Shown here: piece after piece, positions 19,362-27,336 of the stretch | Numbering within the stretch: position 1 is the stretch's first letter | How the letters are laid out: the number at the start of each line of letters is the position of its first letter | NCBI GenBank assembly: GCA_947450645.1 | Contig: CANFWH010000009.1 | Span: forward strand, 1-59,025 | Source: Comamonadaceae bacterium | GTDB taxonomy: Bacteria > Pseudomonadota > Gammaproteobacteria > Burkholderiales > Burkholderiaceae_C | Length of the DNA stretch: 59,025 nucleotides | Direction: 5' to 3' | Notes under the pieces: generated by a model | The model's input: the letters and a program-made list of their open reading frames with translations, nothing else | The model's database searches: none | Told to the model about the DNA's origin: nothing | Translations under genes and position numbers: made by a program

Positions 19362-19802
19362 TTAGGATGTGAGTGGTGGTGCGCGCGCAGCGGGCGCGTG
19401 GTTTTCGAACAGGCCGCTTTGCGGTAAGCCAAGCCAGATGGGCTTCGCCGTAGCGATGGCCTGTAGGCCATGCTGGACACGGGTTGCAGGAGGAGGTGCC
19501 TGCAAAGCCGTACACAGTGGGCAGTCTAGGCCGTGTGTATTTTGAATATTACTGACCGTGCCGTCTGTGGCAAAGGTCACCACCTGCATACCGCCATTGC
19601 CCAAACAAATGATTTGCTGATCGGGCGTTTGGTTGTGCGCCTGCACGGTAGGCGACGCAATGGCAACACCCAAGCTCAGCACAAACGCTAGCGCCACCGA
19701 TTGAATCAAACGGTTAGATTGACGAGCGTAGCGAAGGAAATGGGCGAGGCGTGACACGGAGGCTATTTTACAATGCCACTTGATAAAGACCGCCCGGCAC
19801 AC
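19362..19802 (-). CDS. DUF2946 family protein
   Basis: A small secreted or membrane-anchored protein. A hydrophobic segment (LIQSVALAFVLSLGVAIASP) is followed by a short periplasmic part with GLDCPLCTALQAPPP, the Cys-x-x-Cys motif of DUF2946. These proteins are often encoded beside copper or TonB-receptor genes. The start is unclear: the ATG at 19802 lies inside dprA, while a GTG at 19757 (VSRLAHFL) would begin after the dprA stop. Part of its C-terminal half is a type A repeat. Confidence 0.62.
   Translation of the reverse strand: MCRAVFIKWHCKIASVSRLAHFLRYARQSNRLIQSVALAFVLSLGVAIASPTVQAHNQTPDQQIICLGNGGMQVVTFATDGTVSNIQNTHGLDCPLCTALQAPPPATRVQHGLQAIATAKPIWLGLPQSGLFENHAPAARAPPLTS
19460..19490. 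repeat. Type A palindromic repeat (in DUF2946 gene)
   Basis: CCTGTAGGCC, spacer ATGCTGGACAC and GGGTTGCAGG. In reverse the spacer is GTGTCCAGCAT. It is read in a minor phase as RVQHGLQA. Confidence 0.6.
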
Positions 19803-20925
19803 GGATGATGATGTTGTCTAGCTCTAACTCCAAAAGCTGCACTTGCAAAGTCGCCGCGTCTATGTCCACGCGTGCTTGAAGTACGTCAAAGCTCATAGGG
19901 TCAAAACCCATGGCGAGCACCAGCGGATGCTGCGCAACATCATTTCGCAGCCCTTGCCCAGTATGGCTTGCACGAGTGCCGTTATTGCCACTTGTGGGGA
20001 TGATCCGCAATTCCTCCAGCACATCCGCTGCAGATTCCACCAACTTTGCACCTTGTTTGATGAGCGCGTGACAGCCCTTGCTTTGAGCCACGTGAATCGA
20101 GCCTGGAATCGCGAACACGTCTTTGCCAACCTCTAAGCATTCCCGCGCCGTGATGAGCGAGCCTGATTGCAGCGCAGCTTCCACGACGAGTGTGCCCAGA
20201 CCTAGCGCGGCAATCAAACGATTGCGCTTAGGAAAGTTAGCCGCCGTGGGCGGCGAGCCAAGCGGGAACTCACTCACGACTAAGCCGTGGTCGGCGATGC
20301 GATGCGCGAGTTCTAGGTTTTGCTTCGGGTACACACGGTCGAGTCCCGTGCCGACGACGGCGATGGTGAGTAGCGAATCAGGCGATCCATGCAATGCGCC
20401 ACTGTGCGCCGCCGCGTCAATGCCAAGCGCCATGCCCGAGACCACGCACAGCCCCGCATCTACAAAACTATTGGCAAAAGCGAAAGCGTTTTTATCGCCT
20501 TGCTGTGTGGGGTTGCGGCTGCCGACCATAGAGATAGCGGCAGGCCAACCTTGGGTCTCGAGTAAATCGATGCGCCCCAGTAACCACAGCACCAGCGGCG
20601 GATCGGGCAGCGTCAGCAGCGCGGACGGATAGAGCGCATCGCCTAGCGTGACAATGCGGCGCGTGCGATGCTCTGTGCGGTCGTCGAGCGCGAGCCACTC
20701 TTCGCAAAGTTGTACTTGTTTGTCCAAATCAGCGGGCGTGCGCTGCAAGGCTTGCGCCTGCCGCTCGGAGACGATTTGCCCCAGTGCCGTGATGGGCTGC
20801 TCAAAAATGCTGGTTGGCAAACCAAAAGCGGACAGCAGTTTGCGGGCGGTGTTGTTACCCACGCCATCGGTCAGCATCAGGCGTAGCCAAGCGGTTCGTT
20901 CTTGTTGGTTCGCAGTTTGTTCCAT
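19768..20925 (-). CDS. dprA: DNA-processing protein DprA
   Basis: DprA binds incoming single-stranded DNA and loads RecA during natural transformation. The Rossmann-like domain shows [64 protein letters not shown] and [23 protein letters not shown]-terminal winged-helix segment follows. The start was placed at 20925 ([16 protein letters not shown]); an ATG 14 codons upstream overlaps the def start region. 385 aa and apparently intact, unlike comM. It is divergent from def with 19 bp between start codons. Confidence 0.93.
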   Translation of the reverse strand: MEQTANQQERTAWLRLMLTDGVGNNTARKLLSAFGLPTSIFEQPITALGQIVSERQAQALQRTPADLDKQVQLCEEWLALDDRTEHRTRRIVTLGDALYPSALLTLPDPPLVLWLLGRIDLLETQGWPAAISMVGSRNPTQQGDKNAFAFANSFVDAGLCVVSGMALGIDAAAHSGALHGSPDSLLTIAVVGTGLDRVYPKQNLELAHRIADHGLVVSEFPLGSPPTAANFPKRNRLIAALGLGTLVVEAALQSGSLITARECLEVGKDVFAIPGSIHVAQSKGCHALIKQGAKLVESAADVLEELRIIPTSGNNGTRASHTGQGLRNDVAQHPLVLAMGFDPMSFDVLQARVDIDAATLQVQLLELELDNIIIRVPGGLYQVAL

Positions 20926-20944
20926 CTTAGATAAAATTGGGTTT

Positions 20945-21463
20945 ATGGCATTACTCAACATTCTCACCTATCCCGACCCGCGCTTAAACAAGGTCGCTAA
21001 GCCCGTCGCAAATATCGACGCGCGCATTCGCACACTTGTCGCCGACATGATTGAGACGATGTACGAAGCCAAAGGCGTGGGCCTCGCCGCCACTCAGGTG
21101 GATGTGCACGAGCGACTCTTGGTCATGGATGTGAGCGAAGAACACGATGAGCCACTGGTGGTCATCAATCCGCGCGTGGTGTGGCAGAGCGAAGAGATGG
21201 TGGTCAACGACGAAGGCTGTCTTTCGGTGCCAGGCTTCTCGGGCGATGTCGAGCGTCATGCCGAAATTCACATTGAGTTTGAAAACGAAATCGGCGACAC
21301 ACACAAGTTAGAGGCAACCGAGCTTTTGGCGGTGTGCATTCAGCACGAAATGGACCACTTAATTGGCAAGGTCTATGTCGAATATTTATCGCCGCTCAAG
21401 CGCGGACGGATTAAAACGAAGCTGATTAAAGAAGCGAAAGAGGCTTTGAAAGATAACGCTTAA
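20945..21463 (+). CDS. def: Peptide deformylase
   Basis: Removes the formyl group from nascent N-terminal methionine. All three motifs are present: [14 protein letters not shown] (metal Cys) and QHEMDHLIG (His-Glu-x-x-x-His). The start at 20945 ([14 protein letters not shown]) is the family start. The 172-aa length is usual. fmt, which often follows def, is instead about 23 kb away in this window. It converges with the DUF3237 gene, overlapping by 4 bp. Confidence 0.95.
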   Translation: MALLNILTYPDPRLNKVAKPVANIDARIRTLVADMIETMYEAKGVGLAATQVDVHERLLVMDVSEEHDEPLVVINPRVVWQSEEMVVNDEGCLSVPGFSGDVERHAEIHIEFENEIGDTHKLEATELLAVCIQHEMDHLIGKVYVEYLSPLKRGRIKTKLIKEAKEALKDNA

Positions 21464-21960
21464 AGCAGCTCAAAGATGCGAATCTTCACACCGTCAGGCG
21501 CACGTTCGCCTGTGCCAACAAAGATGCTTTCGGTCAGCCACTGGTGCTTAGCATCTTCCACTTCAAATTGCGGCACGCATCTGAAATAAATTCTGGCGGG
21601 ATCGACTCGCTCACCGCGCACTAAGGCGGCAATATCTTCTTTTGAGCCACGGCGCAGCGCCCGATTGACGACGTAAATGTGCGAGCCATCATCCAGCTCC
21701 AGCATGTAGCGCGCGTCTAAATCGGCGCAAGTCGCGCTCACCACGATTTGAAAATCTGCGCCTGCGTTGACAACTTTGCCATTGGGCAACTCTGCCACAT
21801 GACTCGTGACCACGCCGCCCGTAATCGGGATGATGCGGCGGCGACCGCGCGAGTTAAGTCCAATGACCGTGCCCGCTTCAATGGGCGGTGTCACGCTCAC
21901 GTCAAACGTAAAGATGTGCCTGAGGGCTGGCGGTGTGATGGCAGATGCAGTGTGGCTCAT
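21460..21960 (-). CDS. DUF3237 domain-containing protein
   Basis: A 166-aa cytoplasmic protein of the DUF3237 family. Typical segments are [51 protein letters not shown] and a late [12 protein letters not shown], where the family predicts a small beta-barrel. Its start overlaps the LysR gene stop by 4 bp, so the two form one operon. Members are often next to catabolic genes; no reaction is established. Confidence 0.8.
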   Translation of the reverse strand: MSHTASAITPPALRHIFTFDVSVTPPIEAGTVIGLNSRGRRRIIPITGGVVTSHVAELPNGKVVNAGADFQIVVSATCADLDARYMLELDDGSHIYVVNRALRRGSKEDIAALVRGERVDPARIYFRCVPQFEVEDAKHQWLTESIFVGTGERAPDGVKIRIFELL

Positions 21961-22880
21961 GACGTTTTTTTCCAGTAAGAAGCTAGGCCGTAATGATGCC
22001 GCAAAAAATCGACCCAGAGTTGCAGCCGCAGCGGGATGTGTTTTCGCTGCGCGTACACCACGTAAATACCGTTGGGAGGGGCGGCGTAGTCGTCTAGTAG
22101 CGTGACGAGTTTGCCAGAGGCGATGTCGCTTTGCACTTCCCAGATGCTGCGCCACGCAATGCCGTAGTCATTCAAGCACCACGCGTGCAGTACCTGGCCA
22201 TCGGAGCAATCGAGTGGCCCACTAGGCCTCATGTACTGGACTTGCGCGTTCTTTTTTACCTCTGACTTGAATGCCCAACCACGCGTTTGCGAAGCGTCAC
22301 TCGACAGCGTTAAACACGCATGACTGTGCAATTCTTGCGGCGACTTTGGCGTGCCGTGGCGCGAGAGATAACGCGGTGTCGCCACGCACAGGCGGCGGTT
22401 GTCGGCAAGCCGCACGGAGACGAGAGACGAGTCGGGCAAATCGCCCACGCGCACGCCGCAGTCAAAGCCCTCGCCCACCATGTCCACCACGCGGTCGGAC
22501 AGGTTGAGCGACACCGTGACATCGGGATGCGCAAGGTGAAACTCCGCCACCAGCGGCGCAACATGCTTGCGGCCAAAGCCCGCAGGCGCCGTCACGCGTA
22601 AATGCCCGCTGGCCCTGACACCGCCTGCGCTCACGCTGGCCTCGGCAGCAGATAAATCGGTTAGCAAGCGTTGGCAATCCTCTAAATACGCCGAGCCTTC
22701 GTTCGTCAAACTCACGCGCCGTGTGGTGCGCAGTAATAGCTTCACGCCTAGTCGTTCTTCCAGTGCATCTATTCGCCGTCCGACCATGATGGGCGCAGTT
22801 TGCAATTGCGTTGCCGCCGCTGTCAGTCCGCCGCGCGTGGCAACAGCGACAAAGGCTTCGATTTGTTTGAGCTTGTCCAT
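21957..22880 (-). CDS. LysR family transcriptional regulator
   Basis: The N-terminal winged helix-turn-helix opens MDKLKQIEAFVAVATRGGLT with recognition helix AAATQLQTAPIMVGRRIDAL. A substrate-binding domain follows, of the AmpR/PcaQ-like type common in Burkholderiales (GHLRVTAPAGFGRKHVAPLV). I chose the start at 22880; the frame is open 33 codons further upstream through the intergenic region. Divergent from the haloacid dehalogenase and malate synthase genes, so it may control them, and cotranscribed with DUF3237. The usual length is about 300 aa; this is 307. Confidence 0.88.
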   Translation of the reverse strand: MDKLKQIEAFVAVATRGGLTAAATQLQTAPIMVGRRIDALEERLGVKLLLRTTRRVSLTNEGSAYLEDCQRLLTDLSAAEASVSAGGVRASGHLRVTAPAGFGRKHVAPLVAEFHLAHPDVTVSLNLSDRVVDMVGEGFDCGVRVGDLPDSSLVSVRLADNRRLCVATPRYLSRHGTPKSPQELHSHACLTLSSDASQTRGWAFKSEVKKNAQVQYMRPSGPLDCSDGQVLHAWCLNDYGIAWRSIWEVQSDIASGKLVTLLDDYAAPPNGIYVVYAQRKHIPLRLQLWVDFLRHHYGLASYWKKTS

Positions 22881-22962
22881 TTTTAATTGAATACTTAAAA
22901 GTATGGAATGACATTCTAAATAAGAAAACAATGGATTGATTGGTTTGCAATAAAGTTGTAGC

Positions 22963-23652
22963 ATGAAATCAAACATCACCCCAAAAGCCGTTCTCTTCGA
23001 TGCCTATGGCACGCTGCTCGATGTGTACAGCATCGGCAAACTAGCTGAGGAGCTATTCCCCACGCAAGGCGCATCGCTGGCGGTGATGTGGCGCGACAAG
23101 CAAATCGAATACACGCGCTTGGTCACGACCAGCAACGACGGCGCGTTTTACCAAGACTTTTGGGCACTGACTCGCGCATCGCTACGCTATGTTTGCAAAC
23201 GCTTGAAATTAGATTTGAGTGCCGCATCCGAAGAAGCGCTGATGCAGCAATACCGTTTGCTGGAGGCGTTTCCAGAAAACATTCGCGTGCTGGAAGCACT
23301 CAAAGTCAAAGGCATACCGACTGGCATTTTGAGCAATGGTTCGCCCGAGATGTTGAATGCTGCTGTCGCTCACGCCAAGATGGATGGTCTGTTAGACCAT
23401 GTGCTGAGTGTGGATGCACTCCGCCAATACAAAACCTCGCCAAAGGCTTATGCCATGGGGCCTGCGGCCATGCAGCTACCCGCGTCTTATATCTTGTTCG
23501 TCAGCTGTAACGCTTGGGATGCGCTAGCCGCTACGTGGTTTGGTTATCAAACGTTTTGGGTCAACCGAGCAGGTTTGCCGTTTGAAGAGTTAGGCACAGA
23601 ACCCACGCACACAGGCAAGACGCTTGACGACTTGCTCACACTTTTTAATTAG
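22963..23652 (+). CDS. Haloacid dehalogenase type II (L-2-haloacid dehalogenase-like)
   Basis: A 229-aa HAD superfamily enzyme. The nucleophile Asp is in VLFDAYGTLLDVYS, the Ser in ILSNGSPEML, the Lys in YKTSPKAYAMG, and the acidic motif in FVSCNAWDALAATWFGY, which is the SxNxWD-type block of L-2-haloacid dehalogenases. These release glycolate or lactate-type hydroxy acids from 2-haloacids. It sits 9 bp upstream of malate synthase G, so its product could feed the glycolate/glyoxylate route. A general phosphatase role is the alternative. Confidence 0.88.
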   Translation: MKSNITPKAVLFDAYGTLLDVYSIGKLAEELFPTQGASLAVMWRDKQIEYTRLVTTSNDGAFYQDFWALTRASLRYVCKRLKLDLSAASEEALMQQYRLLEAFPENIRVLEALKVKGIPTGILSNGSPEMLNAAVAHAKMDGLLDHVLSVDALRQYKTSPKAYAMGPAAMQLPASYILFVSCNAWDALAATWFGYQTFWVNRAGLPFEELGTEPTHTGKTLDDLLTLFN

Positions 23653-23661
23653 GAAATCATC

Positions 23662-25878
23662 ATGACTACACCACGCACTCAAGCAGGCGGCCTTCAAGTT
23701 GCACGGGCGCTGCATCAATTTATCGAATCCAAAGTCCTGCCAGGCACAGGTGTTTCTGCTGCCAATTTTTGGAGTGGCTTCGATGCCATCGTTCGTGATC
23801 TAGCGCCTAAAAACGCGGCGCTACTGGCCGAGCGCGACCGCTTGCAACTGGCGCAGGACGCATGGCACAAGGCCAACCCTGGCGAGATTAAAGACATGGC
23901 GGCTTATCGCAAGTTCCTCACCGAGTGCGGCTATCTCGTGCCCGTGCCTGTCAGCGTGGAAGCGACGACAAAAAACGTGGATGCCGAGTTGGCGGTTCAA
24001 GCAGGTCCGCAGCTTGTTGTGCCTGTACTCAATGCGCGTTATGCACTCAACGCCGCCAACGCCCGCTGGGGGTCGCTGTACGACGCGCTGTATGGCACGG
24101 ACGCATTGCCCGAGACGGACGGCGCGGACAAAGGCAAGGGCTACAACCCGATTCGCGGTGCGAAAGTGATTGCGTTTGCGCGTAACTTTTTAGACCAATC
24201 AGCAACGCTGGCTGGTGGCGCACGTCACATGGACGCCGCACGCTATACGGTCTCGCAAGGCAAGCTGGTTGTGGCTTTGCAGAGTGGCACTTCAGCAAGT
24301 CTTGCCAATCCCGCGCAGTTTGTCGGCTACACGGGCGACGCGGCAGCGCCGACTTCGATTTTGCTGGTCAACAACGGCGTGCACATCGATATTCAAATCG
24401 ATCGCACCACCACCATTGGCAAAACCGATGCAGCAGGCGTGAGCGATGTGATTTTGGAAGCGGCGCTGTCCACCATCATGGACTTGGAGGATTCGGTTGC
24501 GGTTGTTGATGCCGACGACAAGGTGCTGGCGTATGACAACTGGCTTGGCATCTTGCAAGGCACACTGCAAGAGTCGTTAGAGAAGGGCGGGAAAACCATC
24601 ACGCGCTCGTTGAATGCGGATCGTGTTTATACGGGTGCTAATGGCGGCGAGGTGAAGCTGCACGGGCGCTCACTCATGTTTGTGCGTAACGTGGGGCACT
24701 TGATGTGCAACCCCGCTATCTTGATGGCAAACGGCGGCGAGATCCCAGAAGGCATCTTGGATGCAGTCGTCACCGTGGCAATTGCGATGCACGATTTGAA
24801 GCGCACACCCGATCAAATCCGCAACTCGCGCACAGGCTCGATTTACATCGTCAAACCAAAAATGCACGGCCCTGCGGAAGTGGCATTTGCGACTGAACTG
24901 TTTGGTCGCGTGGAGGCCATGCTGGGCTTGCCTGCCGACACCGTCAAGCTCGGCATCATGGACGAAGAGCGCCGCACCAGCGTGAACTTGAAGGCGTGTA
25001 TTGCAGCCGCAGGTGCGCGCGTCGCCTTCATCAACACAGGGTTTTTAGATCGCACAGGCGACGAGATGCACACCGCCATGTACGCAGGCGCGATGCTGCG
25101 CAAGGCTGCGATGAAGGGAACGAAGTGGATTGCCGCTTACGAAAAATCGAATGTCTTGTCGGGCCTGATGTGCGGCCTGCGCGGACGAGCCCAAATCGGC
25201 AAAGGCATGTGGGCGATGCCCGATTTGATGGCGGACATGCTGGTGCAAAAGAAAGCGCATCCACTCGCGGGCGCAAACACCGCGTGGGTTCCCAGCCCAA
25301 CGGCCGCAACGCTGCACGCGCTGCACTACCACCAAGTCAACGTGGCAAGCATCCAAGCCGAGATGGAAAAAGACGCGAAGAGTGCCGCTGCGCCTGCTGA
25401 ACTCGACGCAATGCTCTCCGATATTTTGACGATTCCTGTTGCGCCAGCCGACGTGCAAGCCAGCTGGACAGCCGCCGACAAGCAACAAGAAATCGACAAC
25501 AACTGCCAAGGCATCTTGGGCTACGTCGTGCGCTGGATCGACCAAGGCGTGGGCTGCTCCAAAGTGCCCGACATTCACAACGTAGGCCTCATGGAAGACC
25601 GCGCGACGCTGCGTATTTCCAGCCAGCACATCGCCAATTGGCTCTTGCACGGCGTAGTCACAGAAGCGGAAGTCCGCGCCAGTTTTGAGCGCATGGCTGC
25701 CGTTGTCGATGGTCAAAACGCAAGCGACCCCATCTACAAGCCAATGGCAGGCAACTTCGCAACCTCAATGGCGTACAAAGCCGCGACAGACCTTGTGTTT
25801 AAAGGGCTAGAGCAGCCAAGTGGTTATACCGAGCCGTTGTTGCATGCTTGGCGGTTGAAGGTGAAGGCGGCGAGTTAA
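23662..25878 (+). CDS. glcB: Malate synthase G
   Basis: Condenses glyoxylate with acetyl-CoA to malate. The 738-aa length is standard for the monomeric G isoform. Seen are [17 protein letters not shown], the catalytic region [32 protein letters not shown], and the C-terminal [20 protein letters not shown] with [12 protein letters not shown]. The start follows an AGGAAA box. With GlcE and GlcF in the same window it completes a glycolate to malate path. A clear terminator follows. No type A repeat was seen in this highly conserved gene. Confidence 0.95.
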   Translation: MTTPRTQAGGLQVARALHQFIESKVLPGTGVSAANFWSGFDAIVRDLAPKNAALLAERDRLQLAQDAWHKANPGEIKDMAAYRKFLTECGYLVPVPVSVEATTKNVDAELAVQAGPQLVVPVLNARYALNAANARWGSLYDALYGTDALPETDGADKGKGYNPIRGAKVIAFARNFLDQSATLAGGARHMDAARYTVSQGKLVVALQSGTSASLANPAQFVGYTGDAAAPTSILLVNNGVHIDIQIDRTTTIGKTDAAGVSDVILEAALSTIMDLEDSVAVVDADDKVLAYDNWLGILQGTLQESLEKGGKTITRSLNADRVYTGANGGEVKLHGRSLMFVRNVGHLMCNPAILMANGGEIPEGILDAVVTVAIAMHDLKRTPDQIRNSRTGSIYIVKPKMHGPAEVAFATELFGRVEAMLGLPADTVKLGIMDEERRTSVNLKACIAAAGARVAFINTGFLDRTGDEMHTAMYAGAMLRKAAMKGTKWIAAYEKSNVLSGLMCGLRGRAQIGKGMWAMPDLMADMLVQKKAHPLAGANTAWVPSPTAATLHALHYHQVNVASIQAEMEKDAKSAAAPAELDAMLSDILTIPVAPADVQASWTAADKQQEIDNNCQGILGYVVRWIDQGVGCSKVPDIHNVGLMEDRATLRISSQHIANWLLHGVVTEAEVRASFERMAAVVDGQNASDPIYKPMAGNFATSMAYKAATDLVFKGLEQPSGYTEPLLHAWRLKVKAAS

Positions 25879-25903
25879 TCACTCTACCTAATCGCTAAAA
25901 ACA

Positions 25904-25940
25904 AACGCCCGCTGTTCGTATGAATGGCGGGCGTTTTTGT
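25904..25940 (+). terminator. Rho-independent terminator after glcB
   Basis: A 9-bp stem AACGCCCGC with GCGGGCGTT has a 14-nt loop and is followed by TTTGTTTG. It ends the haloacid dehalogenase-glcB transcript. Confidence 0.85.
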
Positions 25941-26000
25941 TTGAGTTGATGATTTTGTTGTAGTCTTGGATTTTTATATCTATCTGAAGCTGGGACTTAT

Positions 26001-26549
26001 ATGCCATCAATTGATCCTGTCCTTATTTCATCAGCCGCCTTGCTCTTAAGCTGTTTTACGTTTTATTGGAACAATTTGAGGAAAACCAAAGCGTTTTATT
26101 TTTTGCGTGTTTCGTCATTGAACGACCTTAGGAATCCACAATTTGCATTAATTAATGGAGGGACAAGCGATATTCTTGTAACCTCCATGATTTGTCGCTT
26201 TAGCAATGAAAAGAAGAAAACAGGTTTTTACCCTGCGGCGCAGATAACCTGTGAGGGGGAATCATTGAGATTAATAAGTGGCGGCAAGTCATACCACTTT
26301 ACGGCGAAATTTTTAGAGCCATTTGTTTCGAGTTTTATTCAGTCAGGAGAGCAAGACTTAGTTAACCCAGACTACTATGTTCACTCAATGTTTGTAGACA
26401 TTGAGTGGGTTGAGACTGACGGAACACAGCACAAGTCTTGCATCCCACATACCGAATATAGTTTTCACTCTGATGGGGCAGGTTTTATGTTCAAGCCCGT
26501 TTGTGGTGTAAGACATGATCTTTTCGCAAATTCACGCGATACTAATTAG
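26001..26549 (+). CDS. Hypothetical protein with N-terminal membrane segment
   Basis: The 182-aa protein has a single N-terminal hydrophobic segment (PVLISSAALLLSCFTFYW) followed by NNLRKTKAFYFL, so it is likely anchored with the rest facing the cytoplasm or periplasm. The remainder looks like an all-beta domain (FALINGGTSDILVTSMIC, SFHSDGAGFMFKP). Base composition is visibly richer in A+T than its neighbours, and codon use differs (many TTT, ATT, AAA), which suggests acquisition by transfer. I do not recognise the family. Confidence 0.6.
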   Translation: MPSIDPVLISSAALLLSCFTFYWNNLRKTKAFYFLRVSSLNDLRNPQFALINGGTSDILVTSMICRFSNEKKKTGFYPAAQITCEGESLRLISGGKSYHFTAKFLEPFVSSFIQSGEQDLVNPDYYVHSMFVDIEWVETDGTQHKSCIPHTEYSFHSDGAGFMFKPVCGVRHDLFANSRDTN

Positions 26550-26746
26550 ATTAAGACCTTATTTGCCTCCTCCACCCACCAAGCCGCAGCAGCAAAATAA
26601 CTCTCCCATACGCAGCCGTTGCAGCCGCGTCCACAGCAGGTTGTGGGCGTGGGCGGCGGAGCTCTAAATGGCTGGGAAGCCATATCCAGCTTGGCTTGCA
26701 GCAGTGCTATTTCTAGCTGTACGGATTCGAGCGTGATGGCAGTCAT
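26546..26746 (-). CDS. Oxidoreductase-like domain protein (PF09791-type)
   Basis: A 66-aa protein with the domain core PPPTPTTCCGRGCNGCVWES, that is Cys-Cys-x-x-x-Cys-x-x-Cys-Val-Trp-Glu, which identifies the oxidoreductase-like family. The region after it (AAAAWWVEEANKVLI) is also typical. The N-terminus MTAITLESVQLEIALLQAKL ends inside a type A repeat (LLQAKLDMASQP). It converges with the hypothetical gene, overlapping by 4 bp. The cysteines may bind a metal; no enzyme activity is known for such short bacterial forms. Confidence 0.78.
   Translation of the reverse strand: MTAITLESVQLEIALLQAKLDMASQPFRAPPPTPTTCCGRGCNGCVWESYFAAAAWWVEEANKVLI
26672..26702. repeat. Type A palindromic repeat (in oxidoreductase-like gene)
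   Basis: CTGGGAAGCC, spacer ATATCCAGCTT and GGCTTGCAGC. Read on the minus strand as LLQAKLDMASQP. Confidence 0.68.
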
Positions 26747-26799
26747 TCAAAATGCGTGTAGAGTGAGGGCTTCGATTGTCTACATATTGGAGTAACACC

Positions 26800-27192
26800 A
26801 TGGCCGAATCAACCACCACTTCTACCGAATCTGCATTCAATCCGTTCACGGCGGGCATTGAGTTTATGCAGCAGTTCAGCAAAAACATGGCGGCCAATAG
26901 CGGGCTTGGCGAAGGCGCCACGGGCTTTGGCGCGATGGCGATGCCTAAGATTCCGGGCATGCCTGAGTGGGCGATGCCGTCGATGGATCCTGCGGAGTTG
27001 GAGAAGCGCATCAACGAGCTGAAGACGGTGCTGTTTTGGCTTGAGCAAAACACGAATGCGCTGAAGGCTTCGGTGCAAGCGCTGGAAGTGCAAAAAATGA
27101 CGCTGGAGACTTTGAAGAGTATGAGTGCTGGCGCGGCCTCTATGGCCGAGGCGGCGACGTCTTCGTCTTCTAAAGCGCGAACTAAAAAATAG
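26800..27192 (+). CDS. phaM: PhaM family polyhydroxyalkanoate granule regulatory protein
   Basis: A 130-aa protein matching the PhaM pattern: an N-terminal Phe-Pro-Phe-like anchor region, a Met/Pro/Gly-rich linker (AMPKIPGMPEWAMPSMDP), then the conserved helix ELEKRINELKTVLFWLEQN and LKASVQALEVQKMTLETLK. The basic tail KARTKK is shorter than in Ralstonia PhaM, where the tail binds DNA and attaches PHB granules to the nucleoid. The start at 26800 follows GGAG; an upstream ATG at 26776 lacks family sequence. PHB synthesis is therefore likely in this organism. Confidence 0.75.
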   Translation: MAESTTTSTESAFNPFTAGIEFMQQFSKNMAANSGLGEGATGFGAMAMPKIPGMPEWAMPSMDPAELEKRINELKTVLFWLEQNTNALKASVQALEVQKMTLETLKSMSAGAASMAEAATSSSSKARTKK

Positions 27193-27194
27193 AA

Positions 27195-27217
27195 CCTAGG
27201 GTAAATCCTAGGATTTT
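27195..27217 (+). terminator. Short hairpin after phaM
   Basis: CCTAGG-GTAAAT-CCTAGG is followed by ATTTT, three bases after the phaM stop. It is a weak terminator because the stem is only 6 bp. Confidence 0.4.
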
Positions 27218-27236
27218 GGCGCTCCAAAAGTCAGGG

Positions 27237-27263
27237 GACAGTCAGCGCCCGCCGCGACAGTCA
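27237..27263. repeat. Direct repeat GACAGTCA in phaM-MHS transporter gap
   Basis: GACAGTCA occurs at 27237-27244 and 27256-27263, flanked by GGGG on the left and CCCCC on the right, so the outer bases also form an inverted arrangement. It lies in the promoter region of the MHS transporter. It could be an operator or a degenerate REP element. Confidence 0.3.
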
Positions 27264-27336
27264 CCCCCAAGTAGCGGCATCTGTGGCTGTTGCGATTGCG
27301 TATTTTTTATTCCCCCATCTTTTTTAGGAGACTCTC

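Noticed and set aside
23445-23475. Possible type A repeat in the haloacid dehalogenase gene
   Set aside because: Spacing fits (GGC, 11 nt, GGC) but arms and spacer do not resemble the family, and the residues are the usual ones for the enzyme.
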